64,000 bases of DNA from Variovorax paradoxus (GTDB taxonomy: Bacteria > Pseudomonadota > Gammaproteobacteria > Burkholderiales > Burkholderiaceae_C): the NCBI RefSeq assembly GCF_018614955.1, contig NZ_JAGGNV010000001.1:1-64000 (forward strand), given 5' to 3'. The notes beneath the pieces were generated by a model. It made no database searches. It saw nothing but the letters and a program-made list of their open reading frames with translations, and was not told where the DNA came from. The position numbers and the translations under genes are program-made. Shown here one piece after another: positions 45,649-55,358 of this stretch. How positions within the stretch are numbered: the first letter of the stretch is position 1; each line of letters begins with the position of its first letter.

Positions 45649-47785
45649 ATATTTGCTGAGACGTTATGCGAGGCGCGTCGCCAAGGGCGCCTGGTGGCTT
45701 GCCACGCCCTGGCTCATGCGCGAGCGGCTGGAGTTCCTGCGCCGGCGCGCGGCGGAGCAAGCGCGGGCGACCCTGTTCACGGCGCTGGTCGAAGCCGAGC
45801 GAAATCGGCTCGCGCTGCGCGAGCGCGGAATGCCTGTGCCGGCCATTGCGCCGCTCGACCTGTTCGACGATGCCGCCGTGAGCGAGGCCACGGGCCTGTC
45901 GCCGAGCGGCATTCTGTGGCCCGCCGTTTCGCCCCAGGACGTGGCGGACCGCGGCTCGGCCGCGCGGTTCCTGATCGACCTGTGGCGCAAGCGCGCCGAT
46001 CTTCGGACGCGCTTTCCACTGGCGCTCGAAAGCGGGCACCACGGCGGGTTCGCGCAATGGTTGCAGAACGAAGGCGCTGCCGAGTTGCGCCTGGGCGATT
46101 CGGCCTTGCAGCTGGTGCTCGACGCGCTGGCTGCCGGCGTCGCCGATCCCGCACGGCAGGCGCTTCTCTCGAACAAGGTGCTGTGGCCCTTGTCGCCGCA
46201 TGGCTTGACGCCGGCCGGCATGCCCGACCTCTTTCGATGGCTCATGCAATACGGCGCGAGCGAATCCGGCTTGCCGCAGGAGGCGCTCTGGTGGCTCTTC
46301 CTGCAGGCGGCCCAGAACCCCGCGCGTGAGCTCACGCTGGCCTACGCGTTCACGCCCGCATGGCAAGAACTGCATCCCGACGGTCTCACCGTCTTCGGCC
46401 GCGAGGCCTTCTGCGCCTGGTTCGCCGCCGAGTACGGCGCCTCGGGCCGCTGGGTGGATCCGTCGACCTGGCCGGACTGGGAAAGGCCGGCCTTGCAGAT
46501 TCGAAGCGCCTACTGGGCACGCAGCGCGTGGCGCGCCGCGCACCCCGACGCGCTGGCCGATGAAGAGCATGCGCGCGCTCTGCTGGCCTGGCTGTCGTTG
46601 CCGGCTGCTGGCCTGTCCGATGCGGCGCGCGCCTGGTGCGGCCGGCTCGATGCGACCTCCGTCGCTCGCGAGCTCGCGCAGCCGGGCGTCAACATGATCG
46701 GCCACTTCTGCTATGCGTCGGGTCTGCGCGTCTCGGCGGAATCGATGATCGAGGCCATGGGGCGTGTCGGCGTTTCCGCATCGCAGCGCGATGTGTGGAC
46801 CGATGCCAAGGACGATCCTCACCATGTCGACTTCCGCGGCATGGAGTACTACGACGTCACCATCGTCCACACGCAGCCCGAGCCCTTCTTCGACGAGGCC
46901 TACCAGCGCATCCATCTGTTCGAGCGCAGCCCCCGCAGCTACCGCATCGGCTATTGGTATTGGGAGTTCGACTCCATCCCCGATTCATGGGTAAAGCATG
47001 CCGAGAAGGTCGACGAGGTCTGGGCCGCCACCGAGTTCGTGGCCCGCGGGCTGCGAGAGCGCCTGCGCATTCCGGTCCGCACGCTGTTCCCGGGCGTCAA
47101 ATTGGCGCCCTATGAGCGGCGGAGCAAGGCCTATTTCGGGCTGAGCGAGGAGCCGTTCACCTTCCTGTTCACGTTCCACATGATGAGCGTGATGGAACGC
47201 AAGAACCCGCTCGGCCTGGTCCGCGCCTTCAGGGCGGCCTTCGGCGCCGACGAGAACGTGCGCCTGGTCCTGAAGACTTCTTTCGGCGACCGCCATCCGG
47301 TACAGATGCAAGAGCTGCGCGACGCCGCTGCCAGCGCCAACATCACGGTCATCGACCAGGTCTTCAACCCGGACGAGGTGCTGTCGCTGATGGACGCCTG
47401 CGATGCCTACGTGTCGCTTCACCGCAGCGAGGGCCTGGGCCTGACGATGGCCGAGGCGATGCTCATGGGCAAGCCGGTGATCGCCACCAACTTCTCCGGC
47501 AACGTGGATTTCATGGACGAGAGCAACAGCCTGCTCGTGCCCTACAAGCTGGTGAAGCTCGGCAAGCCGATTCCGCCCTATGACGCCGATTTGGAGTGGG
47601 CCGACCCGTCCGTCGAGCATGCGGCGCAGCTCATGCGCCGCGTCTACGACAACCGGCAATGGGCGCGCGAGGTCGGGGCGCGCGGCAAGGCGAGCGCCGA
47701 AGCCAACCTGTCGCTGGATGCTGCGGGCCGAAGAATCGCCGCCCGCCTCGAGGAGATCAAAGCTCTGCGGCGCGCTGCGCGCTGA
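45641..47785 (+). CDS. Large glycosyltransferase, duplicated paralogue A
   Basis: A 714-aa protein: residues 1-330 are an N-terminal region without a known domain (WLATPWLMRERLEFLRRR start; APLDLFDDA); residues about 345-700 are GT4-like (YWYWEFDSIPDSW, FLFTFHMMSVMERKNPLGLVRAF, SEGLGLTMAEAMLMGKPVI). It is paralogous over its full length to the 718-aa protein at 53187, and the last third is nearly identical. It overlaps fcl by 8 bases. It is the surviving gene of a decayed duplicate block (see findings). Confidence 0.85.
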   Translation: MSEYLLRRYARRVAKGAWWLATPWLMRERLEFLRRRAAEQARATLFTALVEAERNRLALRERGMPVPAIAPLDLFDDAAVSEATGLSPSGILWPAVSPQDVADRGSAARFLIDLWRKRADLRTRFPLALESGHHGGFAQWLQNEGAAELRLGDSALQLVLDALAAGVADPARQALLSNKVLWPLSPHGLTPAGMPDLFRWLMQYGASESGLPQEALWWLFLQAAQNPARELTLAYAFTPAWQELHPDGLTVFGREAFCAWFAAEYGASGRWVDPSTWPDWERPALQIRSAYWARSAWRAAHPDALADEEHARALLAWLSLPAAGLSDAARAWCGRLDATSVARELAQPGVNMIGHFCYASGLRVSAESMIEAMGRVGVSASQRDVWTDAKDDPHHVDFRGMEYYDVTIVHTQPEPFFDEAYQRIHLFERSPRSYRIGYWYWEFDSIPDSWVKHAEKVDEVWAATEFVARGLRERLRIPVRTLFPGVKLAPYERRSKAYFGLSEEPFTFLFTFHMMSVMERKNPLGLVRAFRAAFGADENVRLVLKTSFGDRHPVQMQELRDAAASANITVIDQVFNPDEVLSLMDACDAYVSLHRSEGLGLTMAEAMLMGKPVIATNFSGNVDFMDESNSLLVPYKLVKLGKPIPPYDADLEWADPSVEHAAQLMRRVYDNRQWAREVGARGKASAEANLSLDAAGRRIAARLEEIKALRRAAR

Positions 47786-48487
47786 TCTCTTCGTTCACGA
47801 CCTCGACGATCCGCCCGTGCTCCAGGTGGATCACCCGGTTGCATTCCTTGGCGATCAGGGCGGGCGAATGCGAGGCCAGCACCAGGATGCCGGACTTGGA
47901 TACCACGTCCTTCATCCGCTGCTCGGCCTTCTCGGTGAATTCGGCGTCGCCGACCGACAGCCACTCGTCCATCAACAGGATGTCGGCCTCGACGCTGGTC
48001 GAGATCGAAAAGGCCAGCCGCATCAACATGCCGGTGGAGTAGGTGCGCACCGGCATGTTGACGTATTCGCCCAGTCCGCTGAATTCGCAGATCTCGGGCG
48101 TGAGCGCATCGATCTGCTTCTTACTCATGCCCATGACCAGCCCGCGCAGCATGATGTTCTCGATGCCCGTCGCGTCGTGCTCGATGCCCAATGCCGGGTC
48201 GATCAGGCTGGAGACGGTGCCCCGGCGGACGAATTAGCCCGCAGAGGGCTCGTAGACGCCGGCCAGCGTGCGCAGCAGCGTCGACTTGCCCGCGCCATTG
48301 TGGCCGACGAGGCCGAGGCGGTCGCCGCTCTTCAACTCGAGATTGATGTTGCTCAGCGCCTGCACCACGTTGACGCCGGTCTCCTTGCCGAAGCGGCCGC
48401 CGCGGCGAGCGTCTTCTTCAGCGAGGCGGCCCCGGCCCCGTAGATCGGGAAGTTGACCGAGATCTTCTTGAGGGAAATGAAAGCCAT
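47757..48487 (-). pseudogene. wzt: Decayed wzt, ABC exporter ATPase
   Basis: Related to the intact wzt at 55359. It starts [19 protein letters not shown] (48487), then a 10-bp deletion (the bases CGTCACCGAC on the plus strand of the intact copy) shifts the frame near residue 29. Walker A is still readable in the shifted frame. A GAA-type codon is now TAA at about 48233-48235, just before FVRRGTVSSLID. From there Walker B ([12 protein letters not shown]) is open to the end. Its 3' end overlaps the convergent glycosyltransferase gene. Confidence 0.9.
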
Positions 48488-48493
48488 GGTTCC

Positions 48494-48735
48494 TTACAGC
48501 CAATGGACGCGCTTGGCCTTAAAGCCGTCTTCTTCCTTGAGCGAGGCGTAGGTGCCCCAGGGGCGATGGACGACCGCAGGCAGGTTCACCGTCTCGTGCT
48601 TGCGCGCCTTGAGGATGTCGACCACCTTCTTGACCTGCTGCGCGCTGTCCTCATGGGCCGCCAGTAGCGCATCGGGCGTGTCGACGATCTCACCAGGTCA
48701 CGCAAGCTCAGGGCCGCCACGACCCTGGGTCCATG
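48494..48735 (-). pseudogene. manC: manC fragment fused to the last codons of wzm
   Basis: Reading on the minus strand, HGPRVVAALSLRDLV, a 2-base insertion, then IVDTPDALLAAHEDSAQQ and VVHRPWGTYASLKEEDGFKAKR match ManC residues encoded at about 57144-57366. Directly after KR it reads VHWL and stops; the intact Wzm ends RVVYWL. So one deletion removed the end of manC and almost all of wzm. The bases at 48736-48783 do not match manC. Confidence 0.88.
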
Positions 48736-48783
48736 GCATATCCTTCTCGTTCCTGGTTGGTGCGGTCGGGGCGTTCGCGGCCT

Positions 48784-51700
48784 TCATGACCTGGGGATGA
48801 CGTATTCTGCGGTATCGGCCTTTTCGCTCACCGCGGACGATTTACCCGGCGCGGGGGCGGGGCAATCGATGATTAGCCGGGACTTGAACTGATCGGCGCT
48901 TTGCCGCCAATCGAGAAAAGGCATTGCGTCGGACCGCGGATGCCGGCCTTGTTCAAAGAGCGCGAGCCATTCGACGACGGCTGTTGCGAGCGCAATTGTA
49001 TCGGCGTCAAAGTAGGTGGCATGGCCGCCGGCCACCTCCCTGAATACCGGGATGTCTGCCGCCAGAATGGGCAGCTTGTGAATGGCTGCCTCGATCAAGG
49101 GCAAGCCGAAGCCCTCGCCCTCGGACGCCGCCAGGAGGCAGCTGGCCGCCGCATACAGGATTGCGAGATATTCGTCGCTCGCGGCAGGGATCCAGAAAAG
49201 CCTCTTGCCGAATTCGGTGTGCCGCCGCATACGCGCGGCAATCGCATCCGCCATCCAGCCCTTCCTTCCGACGATGACGAGGTTAACTTGCGTCCCTTGG
49301 CCCCAGAGGCGCTCAAAGGCGTCGAGCACGAGCACGTGACCTTTGCGCGGCTCGAGCGTACCGACCATCAGGAAGATCGGGGCACCCGACATGGCGCGCC
49401 GCATCGCTTCCGCGTTGCGGGGCAACCCTTTGCTGCCCATCGATGCGTTCAGGTCGGCGCCCAGATGGAAGGAACGAAGCTGGAAGCCGGCGGCGACCCG
49501 ATCCGGCGCATGTGTCGCGAGCCACTGCGAAAGCTCCGAGGCGACGGACGCCGAGATGCAAAGAGCGCCATCGTTCTCCACCACCGTTTGCAACCATCGA
49601 GCATGGACTTCCGTTGCGTCCTTCGGAAAGCGATGGCCGATCTGGAGCGGAAGGAGGTCGTAGACGACGAATTCGACGCGCACGCCGCGATGGCGAAGTG
49701 CCCTGTAGAAGGCGGCCTGCTGGGGGATCAGGTGCGGTTGGAAGTCGAGACCGACAAAGACGTCGCCATGGCGCGCGTCGATAAGGGCGTCATCCAGCGC
49801 ATGGGCCGGGCAACCCATGAAGGCCAGCGTGAAACTACGCGCGTATCGGTAGCCCGGTGCGCCGTCGACCAATGCATAGACGGGCTCGATGCGGAAGCCG
49901 GCCGGTGGATTGGCCAAGAGCGCCTGCAAAAGGGATTTGACGACGCGCTGGATGCCGCTGCGCGAATCCCGCTGGACGAACTCGGACACATCGACGAAGA
50001 GTTGGCGCAGCGGCATGGCCGTCGGCAGGGTGCCGGCGATGGCCTCCGCCAGCTCCATCATCTCCCGCTCCTGAGCCGGGCCCTCCGGCAGTGGGTCGTT
50101 CGCTGCGATTGCGTGGAGCAATCCGTCTCGTCCGTATGCCGCAGCTGTGGCGAAGCGCTCGATCGCGTCCGCGTAGCGTTGCGCGCAAACGGCGGGCGAA
50201 TGTCCGGACTGGACGGCACGCTGCGCCCGAATGCCCAGGGAGCGCCGCGCCTCGGGATCGCGCCAAAGTTCCACAAGCGCACCTGCGAGCTGTTCAACCG
50301 TGAATTCGTCCGGCAACGTCCTTACCGCATCGTCCGGCAGGAAGGCCATGGAGCCGTTGGCATTGACGATGGTCGCAACGTTGCGGCTCATCGAATCGAG
50401 CACCGTTGCCGAAGTCTCGCCGCGTGAATGTGTTCTCAGCTGCACGGACAGGTCGGCCGCCGCCAGGTACCGGTGGAAGAGCTCGTCGCTGGCCCACCCC
50501 GTGATCGTGATGCGGGCGTGATCGCCATGCGTCTGCAGCCGGTCTGCAATCGTCTTGCCGTACTCGGCCCGGTCGTTGTCGCCCACGAACACGAGGCGGC
50601 AGCGCGGGTCCCTCGAGAGAGGAGAGGCGAGCCAGGCGTCGATCAACCGATGGTTGAGCTTGGTCGGGCCCATCAGGCCGAAGGCACACACCAGGAAGTC
50701 CTCCGGTCCCAGGCCGAGCTCTTTCCTCGCGAGAAGCCGCTCGCCCTCCACGTCGATCGGCGGGAGGCGCAGCAGCGGTATCAGCGCCCAGTCCCGCGCC
50801 AGCGACGGCCCATACCACTCTTCTGCAAGCTGCATCGAATGCGGCGAATGAACGATGACGCCTTGTGCCTGCACGAGAACGTCGAAGTTGCAGGGAAACT
50901 CGACCACGGCATCGGTGGCGCCGACTGTTCGGAAGCGCCGTGCGACGGCCGCATAGCCATGCGATTCGTACAGCGCCTTCGTCCATTCGTGGGTGCCGCG
51001 GCCGCGACCCTCCTGGTGCGCACGCACACCGCTCAGGAAGAAGTCGTGCAGCACCACCGTGCCCGGCACCTCGGCCAGCAGCTCGAACATGTGCTCGTGG
51101 AACTCGGAGTTGCCGAAGTGGTACAGCACGCGATCGAAGACTTGCGCATGGTCGCGGAACCACTCGACGCCGCGCAGCGGGAACGAAGCCGCCAGCGCGG
51201 GGTCCCCGAGGCTGGACAGATCCGTGATGAGTTCGATCTCATAGTGCTGGGCCAAAGCCGGCACCAGGTCTGCGCTGTAGTTGGCGATGCCGCTGCGCTC
51301 AGGCGGCAGCGGCGATACGTAGGCCAATCTCGGACGCAGGCCGCGATGACCGGGCCGGGACGGCGCGCGCCGTGGCATGACGGCATGCAGCCGCTCGAAG
51401 CCTTCGATGGCGCGCCGAGCCGAGGATTCCCAGGAGAAGCGCTTGGCCTGCGTCAGGCCGTGCTCCACCAGCTGTGCGCGAAACGCCTCGTCGGTCAGCG
51501 CCTGTACCATCTTGCGGGCAATGTCCTCGTCGCTGCGCGGGTCGAACAGCGCATCGGCGCGGCCGATCACCTCTGGAAGGCTCGAGGTGTTCGCGCCGAT
51601 AACCACGGCGCCACAGTGCATCGCCTCCAGGGCCGGCAACCCGAAGCCTTCGTGCCACGATGGAAAGACGAAGAGGCGGCAGAGGTTGTAGAGCGCGACG

Positions 51701-52587
51701 AGATCCTCTTCCGGAACGAAGCCGGTGACCACGAGGTCGCCTTCGGCGAGCCCACGCTCGCGCGCAAGCTTCAGCAGCGCGCTGCGGTCTTCCGCGCGCG
51801 CGGCGCAGACGATGGCCAGCTGGTGGCCGGCGCGCAGTTCGGCCGGAAGCAATGCGAAGGCGCGGATCAGCCCCTCGAGGTTCTTGCGGTGGTCGATGCC
51901 CCCCGTGTACATGACGAAGGGCTTGTGCAGGCCGTAGCGCGCTCGCAGTGCCTGCTCGTGTTCCGCAGCGATCGTGATGCGCCGGAAATGGTCGTAGGCG
52001 GCGGTCGAGAGATTGATGCAGCGGTCCGGGTCGAGGCCCAGGTGCGCGATGCCTTCCTGCCGCGACGATTCGGAGATCGCGAACCACATGTCGGCCCTGC
52101 GAAGCGAGCCGATCTTTCGCATGTACCAGCTGCGCACGGCCGGGTTGTCGAGGTAGGGTCTCCGATTGATCAGCGGAATCAGGTCGAACAGCGTCGCCAC
52201 GGTCGGAAGCGCCGCGAAGCTGCCGATGCTGGTGACGGCTGCATCGCTCAGGCCTTCGAAGAGACTCGAGACGTAGACCACGTCGGGTTCCAGGCTCGCC
52301 AGGAAGGCTTCGTACAGCTTCTCCCTGGCGCGGCTGCTGCCGGGGCTCGGCGTGCCCTCGAAAGGAGGCGGGTACCAGACCCGGATATTGCGTGCTTCGA
52401 CCAGCCCCTCGAACTGCCGCTTGACGCTGTCGACGGCGTCCGGGAAGCGCCCGTTCAGCGCGAGAACGATCTCGTGCCCGCCCGGTTGACGCGCAATGGC
52501 TTCGACCAGCGATGAAGCGTAGCGACCAATTCCACGATTTCTGCTTGATGGAGATTGCGCGCCTTGAAAATCAACAACGATGCGCAT
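48784..52587 (-). CDS. Three-module GT4 glycosyltransferase
   Basis: A 1267-aa protein with three successive GT4-like modules. Module 1 (about 1-375): NRGIGRYASSLVEAI, FVMYTGGIDHRKNLEGL, HEGFGLPALEAMHCG. Module 2 (about 390-780): PERSGIANYSADLVP, FGLMGPTKLNH, SRGETSATVLDSMSRN. Module 3 (about 845-1235): SGIQRVVKSLLQALL, MVGTLEPRKGHVLVLD, EGEGFGLPLIEAAIH. Multi-module transferases such as the WbdA polymannosyltransferase make repeat-unit polymers for ABC export. The start at 52587 overlaps the small gene before it by one base (TGATG). Confidence 0.87.
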   Translation of the reverse strand: MRIVVDFQGAQSPSSRNRGIGRYASSLVEAIARQPGGHEIVLALNGRFPDAVDSVKRQFEGLVEARNIRVWYPPPFEGTPSPGSSRAREKLYEAFLASLEPDVVYVSSLFEGLSDAAVTSIGSFAALPTVATLFDLIPLINRRPYLDNPAVRSWYMRKIGSLRRADMWFAISESSRQEGIAHLGLDPDRCINLSTAAYDHFRRITIAAEHEQALRARYGLHKPFVMYTGGIDHRKNLEGLIRAFALLPAELRAGHQLAIVCAARAEDRSALLKLARERGLAEGDLVVTGFVPEEDLVALYNLCRLFVFPSWHEGFGLPALEAMHCGAVVIGANTSSLPEVIGRADALFDPRSDEDIARKMVQALTDEAFRAQLVEHGLTQAKRFSWESSARRAIEGFERLHAVMPRRAPSRPGHRGLRPRLAYVSPLPPERSGIANYSADLVPALAQHYEIELITDLSSLGDPALAASFPLRGVEWFRDHAQVFDRVLYHFGNSEFHEHMFELLAEVPGTVVLHDFFLSGVRAHQEGRGRGTHEWTKALYESHGYAAVARRFRTVGATDAVVEFPCNFDVLVQAQGVIVHSPHSMQLAEEWYGPSLARDWALIPLLRLPPIDVEGERLLARKELGLGPEDFLVCAFGLMGPTKLNHRLIDAWLASPLSRDPRCRLVFVGDNDRAEYGKTIADRLQTHGDHARITITGWASDELFHRYLAAADLSVQLRTHSRGETSATVLDSMSRNVATIVNANGSMAFLPDDAVRTLPDEFTVEQLAGALVELWRDPEARRSLGIRAQRAVQSGHSPAVCAQRYADAIERFATAAAYGRDGLLHAIAANDPLPEGPAQEREMMELAEAIAGTLPTAMPLRQLFVDVSEFVQRDSRSGIQRVVKSLLQALLANPPAGFRIEPVYALVDGAPGYRYARSFTLAFMGCPAHALDDALIDARHGDVFVGLDFQPHLIPQQAAFYRALRHRGVRVEFVVYDLLPLQIGHRFPKDATEVHARWLQTVVENDGALCISASVASELSQWLATHAPDRVAAGFQLRSFHLGADLNASMGSKGLPRNAEAMRRAMSGAPIFLMVGTLEPRKGHVLVLDAFERLWGQGTQVNLVIVGRKGWMADAIAARMRRHTEFGKRLFWIPAASDEYLAILYAAASCLLAASEGEGFGLPLIEAAIHKLPILAADIPVFREVAGGHATYFDADTIALATAVVEWLALFEQGRHPRSDAMPFLDWRQSADQFKSRLIIDCPAPAPGKSSAVSEKADTAEYVIPRS

Positions 52588-52880
52588 CAAGAAGACGTGT
52601 GGTAGTGCTGTGCGCGCTGGAGACGGCGATAGACCAGCTGGGCGGAAGGCGAAAGCGAGGTTGGAGAAGACGCTGCAGATGCCCCACTTAGCAGCGCGCG
52701 CAAGCGCGGCTTGAGCCAAGGCACGAGCACCAAGCCCGCCAGCGCCGTGCGCCGGAGCGCCGGCCGCTGTACTACGACACGGGCGAGCCGATGCGCGGCC
52801 GGCTTGAGGCGGCGCATGAGCCCGCTCGCGAGCCGCCCTTCCTTGACGGCCGCAAACAATCGCCGGGCGATCGCGCCCAT
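52587..52880 (-). CDS. Small basic protein coupled to the three-module transferase
   Basis: A 97-aa Arg/Leu/Ala-rich protein (MGAIARRLFAAVKEGRLAS... ending LSPSAQLVYRRLQRAQ). The hydrophobic stretch LAGLVLVPWLKPRLRALLSG may be membrane-seeking. The final segment resembles the short LSPRARRIY-like tails seen around glycosyltransferase operons, as far as I recall. Its stop overlaps the next start as TGATG. The frame is open further upstream; ATG 52880 is a choice, not proof. Function unknown. Confidence 0.5.
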   Translation of the reverse strand: MGAIARRLFAAVKEGRLASGLMRRLKPAAHRLARVVVQRPALRRTALAGLVLVPWLKPRLRALLSGASAASSPTSLSPSAQLVYRRLQRAQHYHTSS

Positions 52881-53186
52881 CAGCGGTGGGATTCCAGGTT
52901 CATCGCCCCCGAAACCTGCACGGCTTGGCAGGTGGGGAGCGTGAGAGAGGGCAGATGGAAATCTTCTGCAAAGCGGCGGATGGGCCGAAAGGTCATGGGT
53001 CTGACAGTGCCTGGGGATGCACTTCGTGTTAGTGCCTGGTCCGCATGTGACCGGACAGGGCTTGTTCGGGAGGGCCCCCATTTTACGCGGCAGTCAGCAG
53101 GCCCCTGTCACATTCAGCAACGCAACTACACTGGCCCGCCGCCGCGGAAAAGCGGAGGAGCTCGCGGCCCGGACCGCGCCCATTGC
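52881..53186. other. Divergent gap with no supported gene
   Basis: 306 bp between the small gene (minus) and the 718-aa transferase (plus). The minus-strand frame continues but its composition (PSALSHAPHLPSRAGFGG) is not convincing as protein. Two AGTGCCTGG repeats occur at about 53009 and 53033. Promoters for both directions probably lie here; none is clear. Confidence 0.4.
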
Positions 53187-55343
53187 ATGAACAAGTTGAT
53201 CGAATTTCTTCCGTTGCCGGCTCGCAGGGTCGCACGCGGCATCGGCTGGCTCGCCACGCCCTGGCGCCTGCCTCAGCGCCTCCCGCTGATTCGCAAGCGC
53301 CTGGTCGCGTGGAATCGCCGTGCGAAGCTCGCGCCCCTGATCGAGCGCGAACGCGCTCGCGTCGCCCGGCGCGAGCGCGGCCTCGAAGTCGGGCATGCTG
53401 CGCCGCTCGACCTGTTCGACGACGCGCAAGTGGTGCAGGCCGCGGGGCTCGCGTTGAGCGCTGTCCATTGGCCTGCCGTGGCAGCGCAGGACGTGACCGA
53501 CCGGTGGACGGCCGCGCGCTTCCTGGTCGATCTGTGGCGCCGCCGCAGCGACCTGCGCGAGCGTTGTCCGGCGGGCCTGAGCGATGGCAGCGATGGCACT
53601 CTGGGGCGCTGGCTCGGAGCGCAGGGCGGCGCCGAACTGGGCCTGAGCGAAGCCGCCGTTCGACAGCTTCTGGCCGCGCTGGACGCCGGCCTCTCGAACC
53701 GCCCGCGGCAGGTGTTCCTGGCCAACAAGGTGTTCGAGTCGGTGCTGCCGCATGGCCTCACTCCGGCTGGCATGCGCGACCTCTTCGGCTGGTTCATGCG
53801 CTGCTATCGAAGCAGCCCTGATCTGCGTCGCGAAGAGATCTGGTGGCTGTTCCTCGAAGCCGCTGCGCTTCCGGCGCGTGAGCTCGTGCGCGCCCACGCA
53901 TTCACCCGCGCTTGGCAAGAGCGCCATCCTGCCGGATCGACGGTCTTCGGCCGGGATGCCTTCGCCTCGTGGTTCGCCCGCGAGTACGGTGCGACGGGCG
54001 CATGGCTGGAGCCCTCGGCCTGGCCCGCGCCGATGGGGCCGGCCGACCAGATTCGACTGGCCTACCGCACGAGCGAAGCCTGGCGGGCAGCCCACCCGGA
54101 AGCGCTGCAGGACGAGGCCGCAGCCAAGCGCCTGCTCGCCTGGCTTGCCTCGCCGGCGGCGGGCCTGGCTTCGCACGTGGCGCAGTGGTGCCGCGAACTC
54201 GACCCGCAGGCGATGGCGGTCGAGCTGGCCAAGCCCGGCCTCAACGTGCTCGGTCATTTCTGCTATCCCTCGGGACTTCGCGTGTCCGTGGAATCGATGG
54301 TGCAGGGGATGAACGCCGTCGGCACCCCTGCGTCGCCTCGCGACGTCTGGACCGACATCAGCAACGACGATCCGCACCACGCGGACTATCGCGGCATGGA
54401 GTGCCACGACGTCACGCTGATCCATGTGCAGCCGGAGCCCTTCTTCGACGATGCGTACGCCCGCGCGCAGCTGTTCGAGCGAAGGCCTCGCAGCTACCGC
54501 ATCGCCTACTGGTACTGGGAATTCGATTCGATTCCCGAGGCGTGGGTGGCCCATGCGAAGGCGGTCGACGAAGTGTGGGCAGCCACCGAATTCGTCGCCC
54601 GCGGACTGCGTGCCCGACTGCAGATCCCCGTGCGCACGTTGTTTCCCGGCGTCAAGCTGGCGCCTTTCGAGCGGCGTGATCGCGCGCATTTCGGCCTGCC
54701 GGCCAAGGACGAGTTTCTCTTCCTGTTCACCTTCCACATGGTGAGCGTGATGGAACGCAAGAATCCGCTGGGCCTGATCCAGGCTTTCCGGCAGGCCTTC
54801 GGCAAGGATGATGCGGCACGCCTCGTCCTGAAAGCCTCCTTCGGCGACAGGCATCCGGCCCAGATGCAGGCGCTGCGCGATGCGGCGAAGGGCGCGCGCA
54901 TCACCATCATCGACGAGGTCTACAGCCCCGACGAGGTGCTGTCGCTGATGGACGCCTGCGACGCCTACGTCTCGCTCCACCGCAGCGAAGGGCTGGGCCT
55001 GACGATGGCCGAGGCGATGCTGATGGGCAAGCCCGTGATCGCGACGAAGTTCTCGGGCAACGTGGACTTCATGGACGAGAGCAACAGCCTGCTGGTGCCC
55101 TGTGAACTCGTGAAGCTCGACAAGCCGATTCCTCCCTACGACGCCGGCCTGGAGTGGGCCGAGCCCTCGATCGATCATGCTGCGCGGCTGATGCGGCGGC
55201 TCTTCGACGATCGGGCATGGGCGCGCGAAATCGGCGCCCAGGCCAAGGCCAGTGCCGAAGCCAATCTCTCCCTGGCCGCCGCGGGTCGCAGGATTGCGGC
55301 GCGCCTGGAAGAAATCAAGTCGTTGCGCCGCGCGGCCTCCTAA
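53187..55343 (+). CDS. Large glycosyltransferase, duplicated paralogue B
   Basis: A 718-aa paralogue of the 714-aa protein at 45641, with the same two-part build: an N-terminal region of unknown fold (WLATPWRLPQRLPLIRKR, APLDLFDDA) and a GT4-type half (YWYWEFDSIPEAW, FTFHMVSVMERKNPLGL, SEGLGLTMAEAMLMGKPVI). The N-terminal halves have diverged more than the C-terminal halves, which suggests that donor use is shared and acceptor choice may differ. It converges with intact wzt, 15 bases away. Confidence 0.85.
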   Translation: MNKLIEFLPLPARRVARGIGWLATPWRLPQRLPLIRKRLVAWNRRAKLAPLIERERARVARRERGLEVGHAAPLDLFDDAQVVQAAGLALSAVHWPAVAAQDVTDRWTAARFLVDLWRRRSDLRERCPAGLSDGSDGTLGRWLGAQGGAELGLSEAAVRQLLAALDAGLSNRPRQVFLANKVFESVLPHGLTPAGMRDLFGWFMRCYRSSPDLRREEIWWLFLEAAALPARELVRAHAFTRAWQERHPAGSTVFGRDAFASWFAREYGATGAWLEPSAWPAPMGPADQIRLAYRTSEAWRAAHPEALQDEAAAKRLLAWLASPAAGLASHVAQWCRELDPQAMAVELAKPGLNVLGHFCYPSGLRVSVESMVQGMNAVGTPASPRDVWTDISNDDPHHADYRGMECHDVTLIHVQPEPFFDDAYARAQLFERRPRSYRIAYWYWEFDSIPEAWVAHAKAVDEVWAATEFVARGLRARLQIPVRTLFPGVKLAPFERRDRAHFGLPAKDEFLFLFTFHMVSVMERKNPLGLIQAFRQAFGKDDAARLVLKASFGDRHPAQMQALRDAAKGARITIIDEVYSPDEVLSLMDACDAYVSLHRSEGLGLTMAEAMLMGKPVIATKFSGNVDFMDESNSLLVPCELVKLDKPIPPYDAGLEWAEPSIDHAARLMRRLFDDRAWAREIGAQAKASAEANLSLAAAGRRIAARLEEIKSLRRAAS

Positions 55344-55358
55344 GGCGGCGGGCAGGGC

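Noticed and set aside
48552..48800. 82-aa plus-strand frame
   Set aside because: Antisense to the manC fragment; no ribosome-binding site or family match.
53094..55178. 694-aa open frame on minus
   Set aside because: Antisense to paralogue B of the transferase, with a composition typical of shadows.
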